A stretch of DNA of 64,000 nucleotides from NCBI RefSeq assembly GCF_023716665.1, contig NZ_CP071859.1, positions 1,364,001 through 1,428,000 of the forward strand, given 5' to 3'. A program made the position numbers and the translations under genes. Shown here in pieces: positions 26,849-34,902 of this stretch (positions within the stretch are counted from its first letter, which is position 1; every line of letters begins with the position of its first letter). The DNA comes from Vibrio sp. SCSIO 43135 (GTDB taxonomy: Bacteria; Pseudomonadota; Gammaproteobacteria; Enterobacterales; Vibrionaceae). Below the pieces are notes generated by a model. That model saw only the letters and a list, made by a program, of their open reading frames with translations, was not told the origin of the DNA and did not search any database.

Positions 26849-28372
26849 CTAGCTGGTGGCATATTTTTCATTGATACCCAACGCCACATCAAGGTTATCC
26901 AATAAAGTGTCGACGATGTGGGTGTCTAAATGATTGCCGCGCGATTCTTTCAATACTTTAATCACATCTTCAATTGGCCAAGCAGGTTTGTAGCATCGTT
27001 CGTGAGTGAGCGCATCAAACACATCGGCAACAGCGATAATCCGTGCTTCGATACTGATCTCGTCACCTTTTAGCCCTAAAGGGTAGCCACTGCCATCAAC
27101 TTTTTCGTGGTGTTGATGAGCAATAGTAGCCGCGGTTTGTAAAATCTTACGCTTAGAGCCCGCCAGAATGTTATGCCCGATCTCGGAGTGGGTTTTCATC
27201 ACTTCCCATTCTTCGGCATCGAGTTTTCCCGGCTTGAGTAGCACGGAATCAGGAATCGCAATTTTACCGATGTCGTGCATAGGTGCGGCTTGACGAAGCA
27301 AGTTTGCCCGCTCTTCTGAATAGCCAAGCAGCAAGCATAACTCGTAACTGAGTTCCGACATTCGGCGCACATGATTACCCGCTTCCTCTGAGCGGGATTC
27401 AACCACATCACCAAGACGATAGATAAGCTCACCCTGGGTATCGATGATTTCTTGGCTAAGGGAGATGTTTTCAAAGGCGAGGCTAACACTGTAAGAAAAT
27501 ATAGTAAGGAGTTGGCTTTCTAACTCGGTGATCTTTCGCGCCCCTTTTAAATACAGCAGGCTGACTGCACCAGAGCTAGTGGCGAAGTAACCAACAAAAA
27601 TATCACCATCGATAATACTTTGTTTCTTGGCGATCGCTTGATCGAGATACTCACGCACTGCAGGATCAACAGTGCCTTCTTGGTCTTGACCTATATGAGC
27701 GAGTACTCGATAGCCTTCATGGGGCTGTTGAATCGTAGTAAGCCCTTTTACACTGACCAGCATACTTTGATCGTTCATCCTTAATAGAGAAAGAACTTGC
27801 TGCAATATCCCATTTGAGAAAGTGTTTAGAGTGTGTTGTTGGAATATGACGGAAGTAGACTGAATGACACGTTCTAGTCCAAGGCGATAATTAGTTTCTA
27901 AGTCTCTCGCGTGCTCAATCTGCATTATGTCTCGATAAGAACGAATTGCTGTTAATACAGTGGTGAAGAGCTTTTGGCTAGTGAGTTCGGTTTTCTCTTT
28001 ATAGTCATTGATGTCGTAATCGGTCACAACAGATTGCTCAGGAGCTTGCCCGGGCTGCCCGGTGCGAAGAACGATTCGGGTTTTGTGGTTACCGAGATCT
28101 TGTCGTGTCCAACGCGCTACTTCCAACCCAGCATCATCGGTTTCCATTACAACGTCGAGAAAAATCAGCGCGATATCATCGTGAGTAGAAAGCTTTTCTT
28201 TCGCTTCTATCCCGGAATAGGCGTGTAAAAACTCGAGTGGTCTATCATCCAACTTGAAGCGTTTTAGTACCAGCACGGTAACCTGATGAATGTCGGCATC
28301 ATCGTCAACAATCAGCACTTTCCATGGTGGTTGGCTCGGTTCATCAAGCTCTCTAAGCAGCTTAAGTGGCAT
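26849..28372 (-). CDS. Response regulator with DUF3369 and HD-GYP c-di-GMP phosphodiesterase domains
   Basis: 507 residues from ATG 28372 (GGGAGAGG upstream; the frame opens 19 codons earlier without a ribosome site). Residues about 15-145 are a receiver domain (VLIVDDDAD, phospho-acceptor Asp in FLDVVM, Lys in KEKTEL). Residues about 165-320 match DUF3369, a sensor-like domain found between REC and output domains. Residues about 330-500 are HD-GYP with HDIGK, HSEIGH, HHEKVDGSGYP and the GYP triad intact, so c-di-GMP hydrolysis is expected. Encoded directly after a symporter-histidine kinase, its likely partner. Confidence 0.93.
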   Translation of the reverse strand: MPLKLLRELDEPSQPPWKVLIVDDDADIHQVTVLVLKRFKLDDRPLEFLHAYSGIEAKEKLSTHDDIALIFLDVVMETDDAGLEVARWTRQDLGNHKTRIVLRTGQPGQAPEQSVVTDYDINDYKEKTELTSQKLFTTVLTAIRSYRDIMQIEHARDLETNYRLGLERVIQSTSVIFQQHTLNTFSNGILQQVLSLLRMNDQSMLVSVKGLTTIQQPHEGYRVLAHIGQDQEGTVDPAVREYLDQAIAKKQSIIDGDIFVGYFATSSGAVSLLYLKGARKITELESQLLTIFSYSVSLAFENISLSQEIIDTQGELIYRLGDVVESRSEEAGNHVRRMSELSYELCLLLGYSEERANLLRQAAPMHDIGKIAIPDSVLLKPGKLDAEEWEVMKTHSEIGHNILAGSKRKILQTAATIAHQHHEKVDGSGYPLGLKGDEISIEARIIAVADVFDALTHERCYKPAWPIEDVIKVLKESRGNHLDTHIVDTLLDNLDVALGINEKYATS

Positions 28373-28477
28373 AGTCCTCTCCCGTTGTTCACTCCAAAGC
28401 AGGACAAAGATCCGAATTTTGTCCCTCAATAGTTAGGGTATAGGCAAGGTTTAGGCGATTTACAAGTTACTCAATAG

Positions 28478-31300
28478 TCAAGCTTCGTTAATGATTTTTG
28501 GGAAATTAATGGTGTACGACAACCCCTCCCCAGGGGCGGTTTTAATCTCGATATTGCCTCTCATTTTACGGGTTATCAGTGTATGGATAAGATGCGTCCC
28601 TAGGCCACTGCCACCTTGATTGCGTTTGGTGGTAAAGAAAGGATCGAACAGACGTTTTGCGTCTCCTTCCTCTAGGCCTTTTCCATCGTCTTGGAATTGA
28701 ATTTCCACTTCGTTAGTGCGGTTTTCAATTCGAATATTGATATTGCCTTTTTGTTCGGGGTGAAAGGCGTGAATAATGCTATTCATAATCAAGTTGGTAA
28801 AAATCTGTGAGAGTGTCCCGGCGTAGGACGAGCAATGCACCTCTTGCGGGCAGTCTACCGTAATGGTATGCGGCACTTTTTTGAGCTGAGGACGAAGTGA
28901 GAGCATGATTTCTTCAAGGTAATGTTTGAGTTCAAACTGACGCAGTTCATCGGAAGATTGGTCGACCGCAATGCGTTTGAAGCTGCTGATTAACTCAGAC
29001 GCTCGTTCGTTGTTTTTATGGATGATCAGCGCTGATTCATCACACAGTTCGAGAAAATCTAACAGGTCTTGCTCACTCAGTTGTTCACTACTGTAGGCTT
29101 TTTTCAGCGCTTTCACTTCTTCTTGCAAATTGGATGACGCCGTAACACAAATCCCAATCGGTGTATTGATTTCGTGCGCAACCCCAGCGACTAGTCCACC
29201 TAATGACGCTTGCTTTTCTTTCTCTACCAGTTGGCTTTGAGTTTGTTGCAATTTGCACATGGCGTCTTGCAGCTCATTGGTTCGTTGATCGACTAGGGTT
29301 TCCAGCTGCTCGTTGTATTCTTGTGCCAGCAGTTCTTTCTCTTTGGCGTAATTGAGCTGTTGCCTTAAATGGAGAGGGTTTATTTTGAGCTGGGTAAGCA
29401 GTTGGCTGTAGGTTTGTTCGAGTTCATTCATCTCTTCTTCAGTAAAGAGCAAAGAATCTCGAATCAATACGTGTGCCATCGCTGCGCCAGTTGCACCGCT
29501 TAAATGACGCTCGGCTGCTTTCTCCAAATTAGCAAGCTCTAAGGTAGTAATTTGGCTAGCATCGCCAAGTTTTGCATCGATAAGGCTATATTCCAACTTC
29601 TGCGCGGCTTCGGTTTTAGGGAAGTAGCGCTCGAATAACTCGGTGAGAATTGCTGTTTTTGGTGCTAGCTCAATACTTTTTGGTAAGTCTAACGCGACCA
29701 CATCTTCTTCCGACTGATTTTGCGTCATGGTGTCGATGAACTCGGCGTTGTAGCGTGTCTCTTGTTTGCTTTCTTTACAGAACAAACTGCCGAGCACGAC
29801 ACCGGAAATATTCGCCAGCATCGACCAAAACGCCCCGTGAGTCACACGACTCATACTGCTACCAAATAGGTGCTCTGGATGCAGCCACATGATTCCGAAA
29901 GGCCCAGCTTGGAGCAGACTATCGTCTATCCAGCCACTTTTCATCAGGGACGGGATGAACAAGCAGTATGCCCACACAAGGAAACCCGCAGACAGACCGA
30001 TGACTGCTCCTTTTGAGTTGACGTCTTTCCAGTACAGACCTGTGAGCATCAAGGGTAAAAATTGAAGCGCAGCACAAAAGGAGATCATTCCCATATTGGC
30101 CAGCAGATACGACTCTCCAAGGAAAAGATAGAACGCTTGTCCTGCACCAAGCACTAAGAACACAGCAAACCAACGTATTTGTAGCAAGTATTGGCCAAAG
30201 TTACGTTGTGGCGAATAGCGTCTCAAAAGGGGCAGGGCAAGGTGGTTACAAAACATGGTGGAGAGCGTCATACCCGATACCATTAGCATCGCCATTGAAG
30301 CGGAAAATCCGCCGATGAATACCAGTAAAGTCAGTGCGAATTGTCGCTCTGACATCGGCAACGCCAACATATACGTATCAGGGCTATCCGGCCCGAGCAG
30401 CAAAATGCCCGCTGCGGATATCGGCATCACGAACATCGTCATCAAAATGAGATAGATGGGCAGTTTCCACTGAGCTTGGCGAATGTATTTGATTTTTGGG
30501 TTCTCGATGACCATTACGTGGAACTGGCGAGGCAACAAGAAGAAAGCTGAACCTGCCAGTAATAGGTAACTTATCCAGGTCATGAAATCGGGAGTTTGTG
30601 CCATGGCTTTGGCTGCTTCGGGTTGCTGCATTTCCAACATGCTAAAGATCTGGCTTGGGGAATCAAATAATACAAAGCATACAAACAGCCCAACAGCGAG
30701 CATCGCGAACAATTTCACTAAGCCCTCAACTGCAAGCGCAAGCATCATCCCTGGGTGGCGTTCGGTTGGGTCGATATGGCGAATACCAAATATGATCGTA
30801 AACAGCGCGACGCCAAACCATATCACCCAAGTGATCGCAGCACCTGTAGTTTCGGTGCCCAGAACGACCATTATGGTGTTGTTGATCGACTTGAGCTGCA
30901 ATGCAAGATAAGGGACGATACCTATCATAGCAACAATTGACGTTACCCCGGCTAAGTACAAACTGCGATTAAAGCGAGCAGATAAAAAGTCAGCGATACT
31001 ATTTACGTGGTAGGTCTGTTTGATGAGCAGAATACGCCGCATTAACGGCCACAGCATTATCATGAGCAGCGTTGGGCCGAGATAGATGGTGTAGACAATA
31101 ATCCCGCTTCGAGATGCTAAGCCCACACTGCCATAGAATGTCCAACTGGTGCAGTAAACAGCAATGGAAAGAATATACACCGTGGCACTTGAAGACCAAC
31201 GTTTTGCCAATGGGCTAGAAGACTCAGCCCAGTTTGCAATGGCGTAGAGCACCCCAATGTAGCCCACAATGATAACGATCAGCGTTGTGGTGCTGAACAT
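28478..31300 (-). CDS. Sodium/solute symporter-type sensor histidine kinase (CbrA-like)
   Basis: 940 residues. Residues 1-500 form a Na+/solute symporter (SSS/SLC5) module with about 13 membrane segments. A linker and coiled coil (about 640-680) follow, then a DHp helix with the phospho-acceptor in VAGVAHEINTPIG, and an HATPase domain with N-box NLIMNSIIHAF, DDGKGL and GSGLGTHL. Such proteins couple sensing or uptake of a metabolite (histidine for CbrA) to phosphotransfer. No receiver domain is attached; the HD-GYP response regulator downstream is the probable acceptor. Starts 7 bases after a 58-residue membrane peptide gene. Confidence 0.94.
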   Translation of the reverse strand: MFSTTTLIVIIVGYIGVLYAIANWAESSSPLAKRWSSSATVYILSIAVYCTSWTFYGSVGLASRSGIIVYTIYLGPTLLMIMLWPLMRRILLIKQTYHVNSIADFLSARFNRSLYLAGVTSIVAMIGIVPYLALQLKSINNTIMVVLGTETTGAAITWVIWFGVALFTIIFGIRHIDPTERHPGMMLALAVEGLVKLFAMLAVGLFVCFVLFDSPSQIFSMLEMQQPEAAKAMAQTPDFMTWISYLLLAGSAFFLLPRQFHVMVIENPKIKYIRQAQWKLPIYLILMTMFVMPISAAGILLLGPDSPDTYMLALPMSERQFALTLLVFIGGFSASMAMLMVSGMTLSTMFCNHLALPLLRRYSPQRNFGQYLLQIRWFAVFLVLGAGQAFYLFLGESYLLANMGMISFCAALQFLPLMLTGLYWKDVNSKGAVIGLSAGFLVWAYCLFIPSLMKSGWIDDSLLQAGPFGIMWLHPEHLFGSSMSRVTHGAFWSMLANISGVVLGSLFCKESKQETRYNAEFIDTMTQNQSEEDVVALDLPKSIELAPKTAILTELFERYFPKTEAAQKLEYSLIDAKLGDASQITTLELANLEKAAERHLSGATGAAMAHVLIRDSLLFTEEEMNELEQTYSQLLTQLKINPLHLRQQLNYAKEKELLAQEYNEQLETLVDQRTNELQDAMCKLQQTQSQLVEKEKQASLGGLVAGVAHEINTPIGICVTASSNLQEEVKALKKAYSSEQLSEQDLLDFLELCDESALIIHKNNERASELISSFKRIAVDQSSDELRQFELKHYLEEIMLSLRPQLKKVPHTITVDCPQEVHCSSYAGTLSQIFTNLIMNSIIHAFHPEQKGNINIRIENRTNEVEIQFQDDGKGLEEGDAKRLFDPFFTTKRNQGGSGLGTHLIHTLITRKMRGNIEIKTAPGEGLSYTINFPKIINEA

Positions 31301-31307
31301 GGCTTAA

Positions 31308-31484
31308 CTACCGTGACAACCCGATAAGCGTTGCCACCAAAACCAACCAAATGCCTAGAACCGTAGCGGTGATGGAAGCGACAGTAAATGACGAGCTGAT
31401 CACCACCGGCCAAGATACCAGAACAAGAGCGAGCGTCAGCAGTAACAAGCGAAGAGATAATTGGTTCTGAATCGGTGCCTGCAT
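31308..31484 (-). CDS. 58-residue membrane peptide preceding the symporter-kinase
   Basis: ATG at 31484 with AAGG 8 bases upstream; TAG ends 7 bases before the kinase ATG, so translation is probably coupled. Two hydrophobic helices (LRLLLLTLALVLVSWPVVI and ITATVLGIWLVLVATLIGL) separated by a short SSSF turn, a helical-hairpin topology. Small two-helix subunits of this kind accompany several SSS transporters (for example DUF4212/DUF485 types), so an accessory subunit of the sensor is a reasonable inference. Confidence 0.75.
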   Translation of the reverse strand: MQAPIQNQLSLRLLLLTLALVLVSWPVVISSSFTVASITATVLGIWLVLVATLIGLSR

Positions 31485-31582
31485 ATAGAATCCTTACGTC
31501 TTTGGATTAGTACTAGCATAGGACATACTACAAAAGTTTAGACATGGATTATTTTGTCATTGCTCATCGAGCGACGAGGAAT

Positions 31583-31609
31583 AAAAAAGCAGCCCCGTTA
31601 TGGACTGCT
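31583..31609 (-). terminator. Terminator of the AGCS symporter gene
   Basis: Stem AGCAGCCC (31588-31595) / GGACTGCT (31602-31609) with one G-T pair; read leftward it is followed by TTTTTTAT. Located 77 bases after the symporter stop. Confidence 0.65.
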
Positions 31610-31686
31610 CTTTCAAGTGTTTAGCTAGGCGTTAAATGACATCAACAACCTTGTTAGTATGAGGTTATGACGTCATCTAACAGCGA

Positions 31687-33060
31687 TTAAGCTCGACTTA
31701 GTGTCATTTTGTCTGCGGCTACTTGGCTGAAGTAGCGCTTGGTTTCTTCAATCACAACTTGGCGTAAGGCGATTAAACCAATTAAATTTGGAATTGCCAT
31801 AAGCCCGTTCACGATGTCGGCGATAATCCAAATTAAGTCCAAATGCAGGAATGCGCCAGATGCCACTAGAGCAACGAATACCACTTTATATGGCAGTACC
31901 GCTTTGGTACCAAACAAATACACCACGCAGCGTTCACCGTAATAGTTCCACCCTAAAATGGTCGTGAATGCGAAAAACATCAAACCAATAGACACAGCCA
32001 TTGGACCAAGTGTGTCGGAGTTCAACCCTTGTGCGAACGCGTAGGTTGTCATGGCGGCGCCCGAGAAATCACTTTGCCAAGCTCCGGTTAGAATCAGCGC
32101 TAGACCGGTCATGGTACAGATGATGATGGTATCGAAGAAAGTTCCTGTCATCGAGATAAGGCCTTGCTTCACGCAAGAATCAGTTTTTGCCGCAGCCGCA
32201 GCCATTGGGGCGCTACCTAGGCCTGACTCATTGGAGAACACACCGCGCGCAATACCAGACTGAATCGCTAACATGATGCTCGCACCTAAGAAGCCACCTG
32301 TTGCAGCCGTTGATGTGAACGCTGAAATAATGACCAGTTCAAAGGCGTCCACGAGTTTGTCGGCGTTTAAGATGATGACGCTGGCACATGCCACAACATA
32401 GAACACAGCCATTGCTGGCACGACTTTTCCTGCAACATTTGCAATCGACTTGATACCACCTAAGGTGACGAAAGCAACTAACAAAGTCAGAACGGGTGCA
32501 GAGAATTCACGAGAAATACCAAATGAAATTTCGCTAGCATCCAGAATAGCGTTAACTTGTGGAAAGGTGCCGATACCAAAACAGGCAACGCCTAAGGCAA
32601 ATACAGCAAACATAACGGCAAGGGCTTTAGAGCCTACACCGTATTGAAGGTAGTACATTGGACCACCGATCATTTGGCCTTTGTCATCAACTTTACGGTA
32701 TTTTACTGCCAGTAAACATTCGGCGTATTTGGTCGCCATGCCGAATAGGGCAGCCAGCCACATCCAAAACAGCGCTCCTGGGCCGCCGAGTTTGATCGCA
32801 GTCGCAACACCAACAATATTACCGGTACCGATAGTGGCAGAAAGGGCAGTACACAGCGCTGCAAAGCTAGAAACATCCCCGTGAGTGGATGATGATTTAT
32901 CTTTACTAAACACCAACTTCAACGCAGTTGGCAGGTGTCTAAATTGAAGTAAGCCTAAGCGAAAAGTGAAGTAAATACCGGTTCCCACGAGCAAAATGAG
33001 TAGTGGTGGACCCCAGACAAAGCTGTCGATGGTTTGTAGCAAAGATTGAAGGTTATTCAT
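31687..33060 (-). CDS. Alanine/glycine:Na+ symporter (AGCS family)
   Basis: 457 residues with about eleven membrane segments. ATIGTGNIVGVATAIKLGGPGALFWMW is the AGCS family signature, and GGPMYYLQYGVG, SNESGLGSAPMAAAAAKTD and FFAFTTILGWNYYGERC are further conserved blocks. Imports alanine or glycine with Na+ at the inner membrane. A tandem glycine riboswitch in the 5' leader strongly points to glycine as a physiological substrate or signal, as for V. cholerae VC1422. Confidence 0.95.
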   Translation of the reverse strand: MNNLQSLLQTIDSFVWGPPLLILLVGTGIYFTFRLGLLQFRHLPTALKLVFSKDKSSSTHGDVSSFAALCTALSATIGTGNIVGVATAIKLGGPGALFWMWLAALFGMATKYAECLLAVKYRKVDDKGQMIGGPMYYLQYGVGSKALAVMFAVFALGVACFGIGTFPQVNAILDASEISFGISREFSAPVLTLLVAFVTLGGIKSIANVAGKVVPAMAVFYVVACASVIILNADKLVDAFELVIISAFTSTAATGGFLGASIMLAIQSGIARGVFSNESGLGSAPMAAAAAKTDSCVKQGLISMTGTFFDTIIICTMTGLALILTGAWQSDFSGAAMTTYAFAQGLNSDTLGPMAVSIGLMFFAFTTILGWNYYGERCVVYLFGTKAVLPYKVVFVALVASGAFLHLDLIWIIADIVNGLMAIPNLIGLIALRQVVIEETKRYFSQVAADKMTLSRA

Positions 33061-33308
33061 GGTTTCGGTTTCCCCTTAATAAAACCAATTCCATCAACTA
33101 TTTGTCCCAATTTATTTGATCAAAATGATTCTTGAACAGACGGTATATCTGAACAAACTAGGAGCACATAATTAATAGCGTTGGTATAAACAACATATAA
33201 GGAGAAGAGGGAAAGGGATCGCACTGCCTAAAAAGCAGCACAATGGCCAATGGTACTCGCAGTAAGAATCTGCCAGAACACGATCAGATTGATTTGTAGC
33301 CTTTCACT

Positions 33309-33525
33309 CCTCTGTCCTTTTGCCTGAGAGTTTCACTTTACGTAGCGTAAAGCTTGCTCCTTCGGCGACCGATTTCTACAACGAGGTAGTACGGTTCTCT
33401 CCAGAGGTTCCTCCAACTACAGTCCTTACTTTTCCGTACGGAATAAAGCACCTGAAATAGTTAATTCTTCGGCGGGTAATGCTAACCAAAATGTTAAGGT
33501 TTGGTTAAATACCACTCTCCTGTAG
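33309..33525 (-). ncRNA. Tandem glycine riboswitch
   Basis: Two glycine aptamers in tandem on the minus strand. Aptamer I spans 33525-33417, with P1 formed by CTACAG and CTGTAG and the core GGAGAG... CGCCGAAG. Aptamer II spans 33407-33309, with P1 CCTCTG/CAGAGG and the textbook core GGAGAGAACCG, GCCGAAGGAGCAAGC, AACTCTCAGGCAAAAGG. The linker is only 9 bases, as in the cooperative VCI-II RNA. It sits about 250 bases before the symporter ATG. The expression platform in between has no obvious strong terminator, so the switching mode (transcription or translation) is not settled from sequence. Confidence 0.95.
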
Positions 33526-33572
33526 CCTTCATTGGAACAATTACCTATTTATCTAGGTAATCTGTAACGCGG

Positions 33573-33602
33573 ATATTAGCGGAAAAAAGAATGTGATGTC
33601 AC
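33573..33602 (-). promoter_or_regulatory. Promoter of the riboswitch-controlled transcript
   Basis: Read leftward: -35 GTGACA (33602-33597), 18-base spacer, -10 TAATAT (33578-33573). Start would fall near 33566, just before a hairpin (ATTACCTA/TAGGTAAT, 33540-33561) and the first aptamer. Confidence 0.5.
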
Positions 33603-33784
33603 CCTCAAAAAGACTGTTTGCGCAAATAAACGCCAAAGGGATTCAAAAAGACAGTTTTTCTGACTCATTAGAAATGAATTAATGATATAAAATGAAACAA
33701 TATCTGCAGCATTAACCCGTTCATTTGGTTCATAATGTATGTAATACCAATGCGTATTGCATGGTGTACAACAAAGGAGTGGTT

Positions 33785-33943
33785 ATGACGAGATTAGTCG
33801 CGATTGTGTTTTTAAGCGCACTGGCTTTTTTATTGATCCGCTATCGAGCGAATGAAAAAGTGCAAAAAGGTGTGGTATTGACCTTGGTCGGAGGCTTTCT
33901 AGTCTATGTTGCGACATTAATGATCGCTGAATTGACTCGCTAA
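33785..33943 (+). CDS. 52-residue membrane protein
   Basis: ATG at 33785 with AAGGAG 7 bases upstream, a strong ribosome site; the frame opens earlier at 33725 but without one. Two hydrophobic helices (residues 2-20 and 30-48) around a basic RYRANEKVQKG loop, so a hairpin with both ends on one side of the inner membrane. It precedes a coiled-coil membrane protein by 23 bases, and the two probably share a transcript. Function unknown. Confidence 0.7.
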   Translation: MTRLVAIVFLSALAFLLIRYRANEKVQKGVVLTLVGGFLVYVATLMIAELTR

Positions 33944-33966
33944 AGTTGTCACTGGGAGCAAAAACG

Positions 33967-34704
33967 TTGAATAAGCAAACTGAAATCGAAGAGCACGACG
34001 ACGATGTTGTTGTTATCGAGGAACGAGATAAACGCACGCATATTTACATTGCTCTTGCGGGAGTACTGGGGCTAGCGTTGGGCGGCCTTGGTGGCTCTAT
34101 GATGACAGCAAATAAGTGGGAGACCACATACAACAAGCTTGAAGAAAAATACCAAACTGTTCAGCAGGATAAAAAGCAGTTAGTGGTTGAAGTCGAAGAG
34201 AAAGTTGCGAAAGTCGATCACCAACTTGAGCTCAAACTTCAAAAAGCGCTTGAAGAAAAAGACGCAGAATACCAAGAGAACTTGGCCAAAATGGAAGCAC
34301 AGGTCAAAGAGCTAGAAACGGCGAAAAGCAATCTAGAAGCGCAGATTGCGGAGCAGAAAGATCAATTAGCGCAAGAGTCTGCGCAAAACAGCAGGCTTAA
34401 TCGTCAAGCCGATATGCAAGCAACGATGCTAGAGCGCTCACGTGAACTGTTTCAGCGAGAGCTGAAGATCAAACAAGAATTAGCGTCGCTAGAAAAAGAG
34501 CGAGAAGACTTGCTACCGAAAATACAAGCACTGAAAAAACAGTGTGATGTCTATCTAGAAGGGACATCTTGGGATGCCAAGTCTGATTCATGTGATAAGC
34601 AAGATGAAGCCAACTCGCGCATTAGCCAAATTGATCAAATGATCCAAGTGCATAGAATGGACTTGAAACAGATCGAATCATTATCTGAAGATATCGGCCT
34701 GTAA
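33967..34704 (+). CDS. Membrane-anchored coiled-coil protein
   Basis: 245 residues from TTG 33967, which has GGGAG 8 bases upstream; an in-frame TTG at 33946 lacks one. An acidic cytoplasmic N-terminus (EIEEHDDDVVVIEE) is followed by one membrane helix (about residues 25-47, with a GLALGGLGGSMM glycine motif). A coiled coil of about 170 residues, rich in E, K and Q, makes up the rest. Two cysteines lie near the end (KKQCDVY, SDSCDKQ). A periplasmic spacer or scaffold role is possible; no family recognised. Closed by a strong terminator. Confidence 0.7.
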   Translation: MNKQTEIEEHDDDVVVIEERDKRTHIYIALAGVLGLALGGLGGSMMTANKWETTYNKLEEKYQTVQQDKKQLVVEVEEKVAKVDHQLELKLQKALEEKDAEYQENLAKMEAQVKELETAKSNLEAQIAEQKDQLAQESAQNSRLNRQADMQATMLERSRELFQRELKIKQELASLEKEREDLLPKIQALKKQCDVYLEGTSWDAKSDSCDKQDEANSRISQIDQMIQVHRMDLKQIESLSEDIGL

Positions 34705-34717
34705 CGTAAATCTTTCG

Positions 34718-34747
34718 AAAAGCCTCGCCAATGCGAGGCTTTTTTTT
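34718..34747 (+). terminator. Strong Rho-independent terminator
   Basis: AAGCCTCGC (34720-34728) / GCGAGGCTT (34733-34741), 4-base loop, then eight T. Ends the small-protein/coiled-coil transcript. Confidence 0.9.
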
Positions 34748-34902
34748 CATGTAACCTACCAGTACTCAAGTGTTTGATAATTAAGCACTCGCGCCAACCT
34801 TTCAAGAGCAATCTCCATTTTTGATCTACCGATGCAAAATGTTGAGTATAGATAAACAGTTTTTCATACGGTAACATTGACAGGGTTAGATGTGAGGTTT
34901 CT

